Of a stretch of 8,345 bases of DNA, positions 1-5,712 are shown one piece after another. Each line of letters opens with the position of its first letter. Position 1 is the first letter of the stretch. The stretch spans positions 1 to 8,345 of the forward strand of contig CABRSG010000095.1 in the NCBI GenBank assembly GCA_902473545.1, given 5' to 3'. Made by a program: the position numbers and the translations under genes. The notes beneath the pieces were generated by a model. It saw nothing but the letters and a program-made list of their open reading frames with translations. It made no database searches and was not told the origin of the DNA. The DNA comes from an uncultured Lachnospiraceae bacterium. Its GTDB lineage: Bacteria > Bacillota > Clostridia > Lachnospirales > Lachnospiraceae.

Positions 1-2107
1 CATTTCCTGGGAAAACAGCATGGCGATGAGCTTTGTCACCGCCTTTGCAGAAACAGGACATACGGATCTGAACAAAAACTTTAAGGAAATATTAGCGCGC
101 ATCCGTCTCCTTAAAAATAAGCGCGTGCTGATCCTCATTGATAATATAGACCATACTGCAGCGAAGGATGAGGGAATAAAGGAGCTTTGCAATCTGCCTG
201 CAACGATCTTTGTGACCTCCCGGGTGAGAGAGCTTCCCGGATTTACCACCTTTGAAATTAAAAGTCTCAGCGCCGAAGCCGGCAGTCTGATCTTCCGGGA
301 TCATTACGGAAAAATATTGACGAAGGAAAGCCAGGCTGCGCTTCTGCAGATGCTGGAGCATGAGGGCAGCCGGCACCCGCTGACGCTGCGCTTCTTAGGC
401 AGAGCAGCCGGTTCCGGGAACTGGAGTCCGGAAGAGCTGAGAGATCGGTTTATGAGAAACGGCGCGCTGGCTTTCCGGGAGGAAAAGGCGGCGCCGACGC
501 TTCCCGGACAGGTTTATGAACGCGTGTATCAGCTGGATCACTTAAGCGGGAAGGACCGGCAGATACTGGATATCTATACGAGACTGCCTTACCGCGCTTA
601 TTCCGGAAGCTTTCTGCGTAAATATTTTATGGAACGGACGGAAAGCGCGGCACAGATAGAAAGACGGCTTGGGATGCTGTGCTGGCAGGGGTTCCTTGAA
701 AAATCGGGAGATGGATTTTCCATGCACCCCTTTATAGCGGAATGCCTGGAAAATCGCGGACCCAGGCGGAAGGAATACTTCTTTGAGCGGGTACTGGAAC
801 AGATGACGGTTCTTCTGGAGGGAACAGAGGATGCAGGTCCTGATGTTTTAACAAAGTATCTTGAGGGCGGGATGCTTGCGGATGCGTTTGCAGAGGCGCC
901 CCGGATCGGAGAGATCTGCCGCATTTTATTGTATTATGAGAAGAAAATGCAGACCGGCAGACGCTCCCGTCGTCAGATTGGAATTTTGCTGCTGGCTATC
1001 GAAGCGGCCGGTCGGATATACGGATTTTCCGGGGATATGTTCCGGCGGCTTGCACATTTCCGCCAGAAATATCCGGATCTGCCTTTCACATGGCGGCTCC
1101 GGTGCCTGATCCTGGAGGCATATGATCTAGAAACGTCTGCAGGGGAATATGAACGGATACTCGCGGAGCATAAAGAGGATTTTGCAAATGCCGGACAGGG
1201 GAAAGAATTGGCAGTATATTTTTATGTGGCCTATATCAGGACGCTGATCCACGACGGAAAGTTTCAGAAGGCTCTCGAACAGTGTCGGGAGTTCTGGGAA
1301 AAAATGCAGAATGCTGGACTGAAATTGGAAATCTCGCGTTATATCATAAAGATTCTTCTGGAAAAGAATGATTTTGAAGAGATCCCCTGCTGGATAAAGA
1401 GGAGCGAGAGCCTTTTGCCGCCGGAGCCGGATACGGAGATGGTCAGAGAGGTTCTCATGCAAAAGGGACGCTATTATTTTTTTACAGAACAGTGGGAGAT
1501 GTTCCGGAAAGCGCAGGAAGAGCTCTGCGCGGGCATTGGGGAAGCGGATATTCGCTGGCAGTATCTGTTCTTTTACTGGAAGGGAATGGCGGAGCTTACC
1601 AGAGTGCAGGACGAGAGCGCTGTTGCATCCCTGGAGGCTGCACGGGAGTACGCCCGCGCTTATTACGGGGAAAATCACACGGAGACGGCATATGTAAGCT
1701 ACGCCCTGGGATTTGCTTTCTGCCGTATGGAGCAGTATGAAAAAGCTCTTTTCTATACGGAGGAAGCTCTGTCTATTTTTAAACGGTATACGGCGACAAA
1801 GGGCATGGTCCGGCGCGCAAAAAATAATATCGGTCATTTGAAAATGAAAATGAGAAAGCTTGCGGAGGCGCACGTATACCTTGCGGAAGTGTACGGGGAG
1901 CTGATCTCGGATGCAGAGAACCGCGACATACCGATCACGGCGCAGGTCTGCGATAATCTGGCACGGATCTTTCATGAGCTTGGGGATCGGGAAGAGGAAC
2001 GGCGCTGGCTTACGGAGGCTGTCGGTTACATGGAGCAGGCATTTGGGGCGGAGCATGAGATGACGAGGGAGGCAAAGGAGCGGCTGCAGTTACTGAGAAC
2101 GGAGTGA
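1..2107 (+). CDS. STAND/NB-ARC-type ATPase with TPR C-terminus, 5' end outside window
   Basis: The frame is open to the left edge, and the first ATG (20) has no convincing ribosome binding site, so the N-terminus is cut by the window. Numbering from that ATG, residues 36-44 (VLILIDNID) are a Walker B strand, 61-68 (ATIFVTSR) match the sensor strand of NB-ARC proteins, and 118-126 (RHPLTLRFL) match the GxP-like motif after it. A winged-helix-like segment follows, ending near MHPFIAECL (about 239-247). The rest is alpha-helical. About residues 525-690 resemble tetratricopeptide repeats, for example the helix pair around YEKALFYTEEALSIF. The P-loop and any effector domain should lie upstream. 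STAND ATPases are signal-sensing switches that oligomerise with ATP; some act in transcription control and others in antiphage defence. Which applies cannot be said without the N-terminus. The family call is good; the function is open. Confidence 0.85.
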   Translation, partial: ISWENSMAMSFVTAFAETGHTDLNKNFKEILARIRLLKNKRVLILIDNIDHTAAKDEGIKELCNLPATIFVTSRVRELPGFTTFEIKSLSAEAGSLIFRDHYGKILTKESQAALLQMLEHEGSRHPLTLRFLGRAAGSGNWSPEELRDRFMRNGALAFREEKAAPTLPGQVYERVYQLDHLSGKDRQILDIYTRLPYRAYSGSFLRKYFMERTESAAQIERRLGMLCWQGFLEKSGDGFSMHPFIAECLENRGPRRKEYFFERVLEQMTVLLEGTEDAGPDVLTKYLEGGMLADAFAEAPRIGEICRILLYYEKKMQTGRRSRRQIGILLLAIEAAGRIYGFSGDMFRRLAHFRQKYPDLPFTWRLRCLILEAYDLETSAGEYERILAEHKEDFANAGQGKELAVYFYVAYIRTLIHDGKFQKALEQCREFWEKMQNAGLKLEISRYIIKILLEKNDFEEIPCWIKRSESLLPPEPDTEMVREVLMQKGRYYFFTEQWEMFRKAQEELCAGIGEADIRWQYLFFYWKGMAELTRVQDESAVASLEAAREYARAYYGENHTETAYVSYALGFAFCRMEQYEKALFYTEEALSIFKRYTATKGMVRRAKNNIGHLKMKMRKLAEAHVYLAEVYGELISDAENRDIPITAQVCDNLARIFHELGDREEERRWLTEAVGYMEQAFGAEHEMTREAKERLQLLRTE

Positions 2108-2146
2108 ACAGTAACAGGCTGCAGGAGTGCCCGGAGGGATAAAAGC

Positions 2147-2191
2147 GTACACAAAAGACGCAGGTTTGTACACAAAAAGAACGAAGTACAC
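2147..2191 (+). promoter_or_regulatory. Direct repeats GTACAC, possible operator in leader A
   Basis: GTACACAAAAGA at 2147-2158 recurs as GTACACAAAAAGA at 2168-2180, exactly 21 bases on, which is two helical turns. A third GTACAC lies at 2186-2191. Direct repeats spaced by two turns upstream of a weak promoter are typical of dimeric response regulators such as the LytTR type. The motif itself does not match a site I know, so the regulator is unidentified. Confidence 0.45.
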
Positions 2192-2199
2192 GCAGACAA

Positions 2200-2228
2200 T
2201 AGGAAAAGTGCCGGAAGTATGGTATTTA
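2200..2228 (+). promoter_or_regulatory. Weak candidate promoter in leader A
   Basis: TATTTA at 2223-2228 could be a -10 element, with TAGGAA at 2200-2205 in the -35 place across a 17-base spacer. The -35 is poor, which would fit a promoter that needs an activator bound to the direct repeats just upstream. The AT-rich block is kept in the second leader copy. TATAAA at 2227-2232 is an alternative -10. Confidence 0.3.
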
Positions 2229-2301
2229 TAAAGAACTGGCAGTTGGGGAAGCGTCAGCTTCGAATGCCATAAAAAGCAGGATAACAGGAGGAAAGAGAAA
2301 C

Positions 2302-3873
2302 ATGAAGAGAAACATGCTTTGCAGAAATTGCGGGCAAGAGATTCCGGAAAAGTATACGGCTTGCGTTTGGAAAAAACGAAAAAGAAACGGGATTCGCAGG
2401 GGTGTCACTCAAATCGCTGCAGTTGCAGCGGCATTTGTGACGGTATACACTGTTACCGGAGCCGGTAACTTCACACAGGCGAAAGCTTTTGATGTACCGG
2501 ACAGTTTTAACTTTGATACCTCTGAACAGGAAAACGAATGCAAAACGTTTGTCATGGAGGGCGATACAGGCCGCACATATACGAAGTTTTTTTATGGAGA
2601 GGACGGAATTGTCGATACAGTTTCCGGAGCAATCACGGTGTATGATGCAGCGGCGGTGGACGTAAGCTACCTGGACGGACTCAGAGAAGACGCCGAAATT
2701 GCATCGGATTTACTGGAAGAAATGGGCGTAAGCGATGCCTCATTTGTGATAGTGACAGAGAATACGGAAAGCTATGATTACAGCGAGACGTTTGAATTTG
2801 CATCTTTGGAGGAGCATACGGACGTGGCGGAGCTGGCGGCAGCCTTTATCGGATTTGAGGCTGATAACGGCAGAATAACGATTGACAAAGCCGGGGAGGC
2901 TATGCTTGGCTTTGGCTATACCTTATTGGAGACGACCTATGACGTGCCGGATTTTTCAATGGATTCGGAGAAAGAAGAAAGCAGCGCGGAGACGGAAAAC
3001 AGTATGGGAACAGAAAGCAGTGAGGAGGCGTATCCGGGAGAGTCGACCGACTGGCATGAGGGCAGCGCGGGAGTTTCGTGGATCACCTTTGATTTTCTGA
3101 ACAGTAGGGTGAATCTGATCCGCGGCCACATTTACAGCACAGACATTCCGGATGGAAGCAGCTTCGTAAACGCTGCTCAGGCGGCAGAGATGCGTCTGGA
3201 GGAACTGAAAGCGGGCGGCTACATGTATCGCGAAAACTCTTCCCTGATCGTCATATCAGAGGATTTTGCATCCGGTGGATACCAGGTAGATTTTGTTTTT
3301 AGCTGCCTGGATAAAGATCCCTATGTGGCGGAGCTGGCGACGTCGCTTCTGGGAATTGAAATGGAAGCGGGAGAAATAGATTATCTTACAGCGTCGCGTA
3401 CAGTGAGAGCAGGCTTTGGACTTGACGACGGAGGCGTCTGGGGATGGGAAAGCAAGGATTTTGAAATCAGATATTCGGATTCGGGCTACGATTATTGCAG
3501 GGTTGGTTTGCAGAGTGAAGAAGATTCTGCTTTTGTGTCCAGAATTACTGTGGATGTGAATCTAAATTCCAGCGTGGACGGATATGCAGATCTGGTATCC
3601 AGCTATGTGACGATGATAGAAAAGATCAGACAAAGCGATTGGTCGGAGCTTGTTTCCATCAGCACTGGGGAAGAAGAGCAGAAGGACTATTTCTGGGCGT
3701 GGCTGGATTTTGAGTGTCTGGATGAAGGAAATCCGGATGCGGCTGCACTTGTTGCGGAGTATCTGGGACTCCCTGTACAAAATGGATTCCTGCTGGCGGA
3801 GGAATGCGGGCAGTCTTTGATGGATCAGGGCTTTGATCTGACAGGACAGAATGGATGGTCGTCCGGAGAATAA
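2302..3873 (+). CDS. Membrane-anchored protein with degenerate zinc ribbon and three extracellular repeats
   Basis: The start at 2302 is set by AGGAGG at 2286-2291; the internal ATG at 2314 is too far from it. Residues 6-21 (LCRNCGQEIPEKYTAC) are the first half of a zinc ribbon with C7, C10 and C21, but the fourth cysteine is missing: the sequence runs straight into basic residues 24-33. A single membrane segment follows at about 34-54, so the 470-residue rest should be outside the cell. That part holds three diverged copies of one unit with cores near 158-207, 326-374 and 461-513. Each has a strand rich in aromatic and acidic residues, then a VAEL-like helix, then a GFG-like or QGF motif. 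A Ser/Glu-rich linker lies at about 218-257. I do not recognise the unit as a named domain. The gene follows leader copy A. Function is unknown; a surface or envelope-sensing role is only a guess. Confidence 0.85.
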   Translation: MKRNMLCRNCGQEIPEKYTACVWKKRKRNGIRRGVTQIAAVAAAFVTVYTVTGAGNFTQAKAFDVPDSFNFDTSEQENECKTFVMEGDTGRTYTKFFYGEDGIVDTVSGAITVYDAAAVDVSYLDGLREDAEIASDLLEEMGVSDASFVIVTENTESYDYSETFEFASLEEHTDVAELAAAFIGFEADNGRITIDKAGEAMLGFGYTLLETTYDVPDFSMDSEKEESSAETENSMGTESSEEAYPGESTDWHEGSAGVSWITFDFLNSRVNLIRGHIYSTDIPDGSSFVNAAQAAEMRLEELKAGGYMYRENSSLIVISEDFASGGYQVDFVFSCLDKDPYVAELATSLLGIEMEAGEIDYLTASRTVRAGFGLDDGGVWGWESKDFEIRYSDSGYDYCRVGLQSEEDSAFVSRITVDVNLNSSVDGYADLVSSYVTMIEKIRQSDWSELVSISTGEEEQKDYFWAWLDFECLDEGNPDAAALVAEYLGLPVQNGFLLAEECGQSLMDQGFDLTGQNGWSSGE

Positions 3874-3914
3874 GACCAGAGGAAACAAAAATTCATTGTT
3901 ACAGAAAGAGAAAC

Positions 3915-4052
3915 ATGTTTTGCATTCCTGTTTTGCTTATGCTGGTTTCCGGACCTGCAGGCTTTTTTGAATTGCTTGGTTATTGCCTGCCCGGTATCGT
4001 GGGCGTCATCCTGATTTGCAAGGCAAATAAAAAAGAGAAAGAATCAAAATGA
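3915..4052 (+). CDS. Small hydrophobic peptide, possible remnant of a zinc-ribbon membrane protein
   Basis: The 45-residue ORF starts MFCIPVLLML, is strongly hydrophobic to about residue 36, and ends in a charged tail (KANKKEKESK). It could form one or two membrane helices. The frame extends up to 3855, but that start lies inside the preceding gene. There is only a weak GAAAGAG purine stretch upstream and no true ribosome binding site. The bases before the ATG (GAAAGAGAAACATG) are the same as those before the ATG at 2302, and the protein opens with the MFC typical of zinc ribbons. It may therefore be a zinc-ribbon membrane protein that lost its middle. It could equally be a genuine small protein or chance. 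Confidence 0.4.
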   Translation: MFCIPVLLMLVSGPAGFFELLGYCLPGIVGVILICKANKKEKESK

Positions 4053-4087
4053 AACGGCAAGCCAGTTGGAGATGCAAAAGTAAGTAG

Positions 4088-4094
4088 AAGGAGG
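4088..4094 (+). promoter_or_regulatory. Strong ribosome binding site facing ATT/ATA in place of a start codon
   Basis: AAGGAGG is an ideal Shine-Dalgarno sequence, but no ATG, GTG or TTG follows at the right distance in the open frame. ATA at 4103 sits 8 bases downstream and ATT at 4100 sits 5. From ATA the frame reads as a textbook signal peptide (basic SRFCEKLK, then AVMILAAMAAAASVMA). This suggests the original ATG has mutated to ATA. Confidence 0.6.
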
Positions 4095-4102
4095 AACAGA
4101 TT

Positions 4103-4363
4103 ATAAGCAGGTTTTGTGAAAAGCTGAAAGCTGTGATGATACTTGCGGCAATGGCTGCAGCAGCATCTGTTATGGCAAACAGAAGAGCAATTTTTGACGG
4201 ATTGCAGCAGACCGCAAATATACAAAACAAACAGCCGGAAGGGCTGGACGGGGAAATGTTTCCTTTTTATGCCCTGCTGCCAGACCGGGAAAAAGTTGTA
4301 TATGAAGAAATATTAGCCGGTATTGAAAATGGAGAAAAGGAGATAGTTCCCTCTTATGAATAG
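4103..4363 (+). pseudogene. Transglutaminase-like secreted protein, N-terminal part (start codon lost, ends in amber stop)
   Basis: Read from ATA 4103, the product opens with a signal-peptide-like stretch and continues to LLPDREKVVYEEILAGIENG, a segment I associate with the front of secreted Clostridia transglutaminase-like proteins. It ends at TAG 4361-4363. The next codons stay in the same frame and continue straight into the catalytic domain, so the two pieces were one gene. GTG at 4133 is a formal start, but it lies inside the hydrophobic core of the signal peptide and is too far from AAGGAGG (4088-4094), so it is unlikely to be native. From memory of the family, the spacer between this segment and the catalytic domain is usually longer, so a deletion at the junction near 4361 is plausible but not shown. 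Calling this a broken gene is fairly safe. Confidence 0.7.
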
Positions 4364-5134
4364 AGATTTTTTCATGATTATCTGTGCAAAAATACAACCT
4401 ATCAGTCGGGCGTATATGATCAAAACATTTACAGCGTTTTTGTTGAAAATAGAACGGTATGTTCCGGATATACGCGTGCGTTTCAATATCTGATGATGAA
4501 AAGGGGCGTTCCCTGCTATTTTTGTGTGGGTACGCTTTACAGTACGGAGGAAAGGGACTGGGTCTATCATGCATGGAATCTGATAAAAATCAATGGGAAT
4601 TATTATAATTGTGATGTTACATGGGATGATTTTTATAATGAAGCAGACAAATATCCGTCTTATATAGCCTATGAGTATTTCAATACATTGGATGCGCAAA
4701 TTATCTTTGAGGTTGAAAGCGGTCTTGGACGGTTAAGAACAGGAGAGGGAATGCTGCTGCCGGCGTGCGATGCTGACGATGTGAGTTATCAGGCTCTGTA
4801 CGGGACAGAGTGGGAATATGATGTAATAGGTCAGTTAGGACTTGACGGTACATATATAATAGATTCTGTCGAATCGTTTTTTGATTTTCTTTATACGCAG
4901 GCGATAAACAGAGGAATTGGAAACCACTGTCTCACCTTTCTTGTAAAGGGCAGTGATACCATACAGCAGATAGAAAATCTTTCCGGTGACGAGTACCAAT
5001 ATAGTCTGATTTATCCGGTGGCGGATTATATCGGCAGTTCCGGCTGGTCAGGCATGAACTTTCAGTATCAATACTATCCGTTGTGTCCGTATGACGAATA
5101 TTTTTATATGGAATATCAATTGGATTTTTATTAA
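4364..5134 (+). pseudogene. Transglutaminase-like protein, C-terminal catalytic part
   Basis: This piece continues in the same frame after the amber codon at 4361. FFHDYLCKNTTY is the helix before the active site. TVCSGYTRAFQYL holds the catalytic cysteine (codon 4460-4462), VYHAWNLIKINGNYY the histidine (4568-4570) and NCDVTWDD the aspartate (4613-4615). This is the full triad of the transglutaminase-like/cysteine protease fold. About 170 more residues, rich in Tyr, Asp and Glu, follow with no recognised domain. The first ATG in frame is 4493, after the cysteine, so any product started there would lack the nucleophile. The region is visibly AT-richer than its neighbours. The intact triad suggests recent inactivation, or unusual expression by stop readthrough. 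It ends 23 bases before the zinc-ribbon gene at 5158. Confidence 0.75.
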
Positions 5135-5157
5135 CGAATGAAGGAGGAACAAGCAGA

Positions 5158-5424
5158 ATGTTCTGTCAGAATTGTGGAAAGCAGATTCCGGAAAATGCAA
5201 AATTTTGCAATCATTGCGGCGCAGAACAGGCCGGTAATACCGCGCAGAAGACATCTCGAAATAATACGCAGCCGCAGCAGCGTACACAGCAGGGGCAGCC
5301 GGATCAGCAGATTGATGAGAAAGCCTTTAAGAAGTATGTGACGCCATATATAGCGCGGCGGGCAAAGGACAACGGAGCTAATTCAAACGCGGTATACCGA
5401 ATACTGTCTGAAATTGGAGGCTGA
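5158..5424 (+). CDS. Small zinc-ribbon protein, probably frameshifted near its C-terminus
   Basis: AAGGAGG at 5141-5147 lies 10 bases before the ATG. Residues 3-20 form a complete zinc ribbon (FCQNCG and FCNHCG; C3, C6, C17, C20), followed by a Gln/Asn-rich linker (about 23-50) and a helical segment (FKKYVTPYIARRAKDNG). The product is 88 residues, with no membrane segment. Shortly before the TGA (5422-5424) a second frame opens into a coding-like tail that runs to 5554, so the gene probably was about 43 codons longer and carries a one-base indel. Such zinc ribbons are often N-terminal modules of membrane or scaffold proteins; their partner here is unknown. The first 17 residues closely match the start of the 2302 protein. 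It seems to belong to the same unit as the transglutaminase remnant upstream. Confidence 0.75.
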   Translation: MFCQNCGKQIPENAKFCNHCGAEQAGNTAQKTSRNNTQPQQRTQQGQPDQQIDEKAFKKYVTPYIARRAKDNGANSNAVYRILSEIGG

Positions 5425-5554
5425 TGAGAAAGACATTTGTGATCTGGATAACCTGAGCGCTTATATGCAGGACTATATTATGGATGTGAAGAAAGCATAT
5501 AGAAGTTCTGATTACAGCAGGATATACGATGTGGCAGGATGGTTAGAATCATAG
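5411..5554 (+). other. Out-of-frame continuation of the zinc-ribbon gene
   Basis: In the frame one base ahead of the zinc-ribbon ORF, codons from about 5411 to TAG 5552-5554 read as a protein-like acidic helical stretch (LEADEKDICDLDNLSAY, then MQDYIMDVKKAYRSSDYSR, ending IYDVAGWLES). No start codon with its own ribosome binding site precedes it. The ATG at 5424 is in yet another frame and stops after ten codons. A single extra base near GAAATTGG (5410-5417) would explain the break. GGAGG at 5416-5420 lies just before the in-frame TGA, which raises a weaker possibility of programmed +1 shifting. Confidence 0.5.
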
Positions 5555-5565
5555 AAATTAAAAGT

Positions 5566-5610
5566 GTGCGCAAAAGACGTGGATTGGCGCACAAAAAGAA
5601 AAAAATACAC
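5566..5610 (+). promoter_or_regulatory. Direct repeats GTGCGC/GCGCAC, possible operator in leader B
   Basis: GTGCGCAAAAGA (5566-5577) and GCGCACAAAAAGA (5587-5599) are again 21 bases apart, and ATACAC (5605-5610) takes the third position. The CA-rich cores and all spacings match copy A even though single bases differ. In this copy GTGCGC and GCGCAC also form a perfect inverted pair, which copy A lacks, so the direct repeat is the shared signal. Confidence 0.45.
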
Positions 5611-5618
5611 ACAGATAA

Positions 5619-5647
5619 TAGAAAAAATGCCGAAAGTATGATATTAT
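5619..5647 (+). promoter_or_regulatory. Candidate promoter in leader B
   Basis: TATTAT at 5642-5647 is a good -10 match, with TAGAAA at 5619-5624 as a partial -35 across 17 bases. It lies at the same place as the candidate in copy A, directly after the third repeat unit. TATGAT at 5637-5642 is an alternative -10. Confidence 0.35.
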
Positions 5648-5712
5648 AAAAAAATAACAGTTGGAAAAGCGTCAGCTCCGGATTACATAAAAAGGACAGG
5701 AGGAAAAGGAAA

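Larger units (their letters stand above)
2140..2301 (+). repeat. Leader repeat copy A, upstream of the three-repeat membrane protein
   Basis: This non-coding leader aligns with 5558-5712 along its length, first without gaps, then with one 1-base gap near 2227 and a short gap near 2280. Shared blocks in order are the TAAAAG start, three GTACAC-type units, AATAG.AAAA.TGCCG, AAGTATG.TATT, CAGTTGG, AAGCGTCAGCT, CATAAAAA and ACAGGAGG with the ribosome binding site. AGGAGG at 2286-2291 is 10 bases before the ATG at 2302. The genes after the two copies are unrelated, so what is shared is the control region and not a duplicated gene. Confidence 0.85.
5558..5712 (+). repeat. Leader repeat copy B, upstream of the WG-repeat gene
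   Basis: This is the second copy of the leader at 2140-2301, with the same order of blocks and the same spacing in its first 80 bases. It is more AT-rich than copy A. It supplies the ribosome binding site AGGAGG (5698-5703), 9 bases before the ATG at 5713. The copies differ at scattered single positions, many of them A/G changes, as expected for an old duplication kept under selection. Confidence 0.85.

Noticed and set aside
1127..2056. A 309-codon open frame on the - strand
   Set aside because: It lies fully inside the STAND gene, has a low-complexity, Cys/Arg/Leu/Phe-rich translation without a domain, and no ribosome binding site; it is a shadow of the + strand gene.
2234..2265. Hairpins AACT-GGC-AGTT and GAAGC-GTCA-GCTTC in leader A
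   Set aside because: Neither stem is kept in leader copy B, though the surrounding bases are conserved, so RNA pairing is unlikely to be the selected feature.
4170..4699. Two - strand ORFs (4170-4574, 4313-4699) over the transglutaminase region
   Set aside because: The + strand carries the catalytic motifs in one frame; the reverse translations are rich in Ile/Phe/His/Arg with no recognisable domain.
5424..5456. ATG overlapping the TGA at 5422 as translational coupling to a new gene
   Set aside because: The frame stops after ten codons; the coding-like tail is in a different frame.
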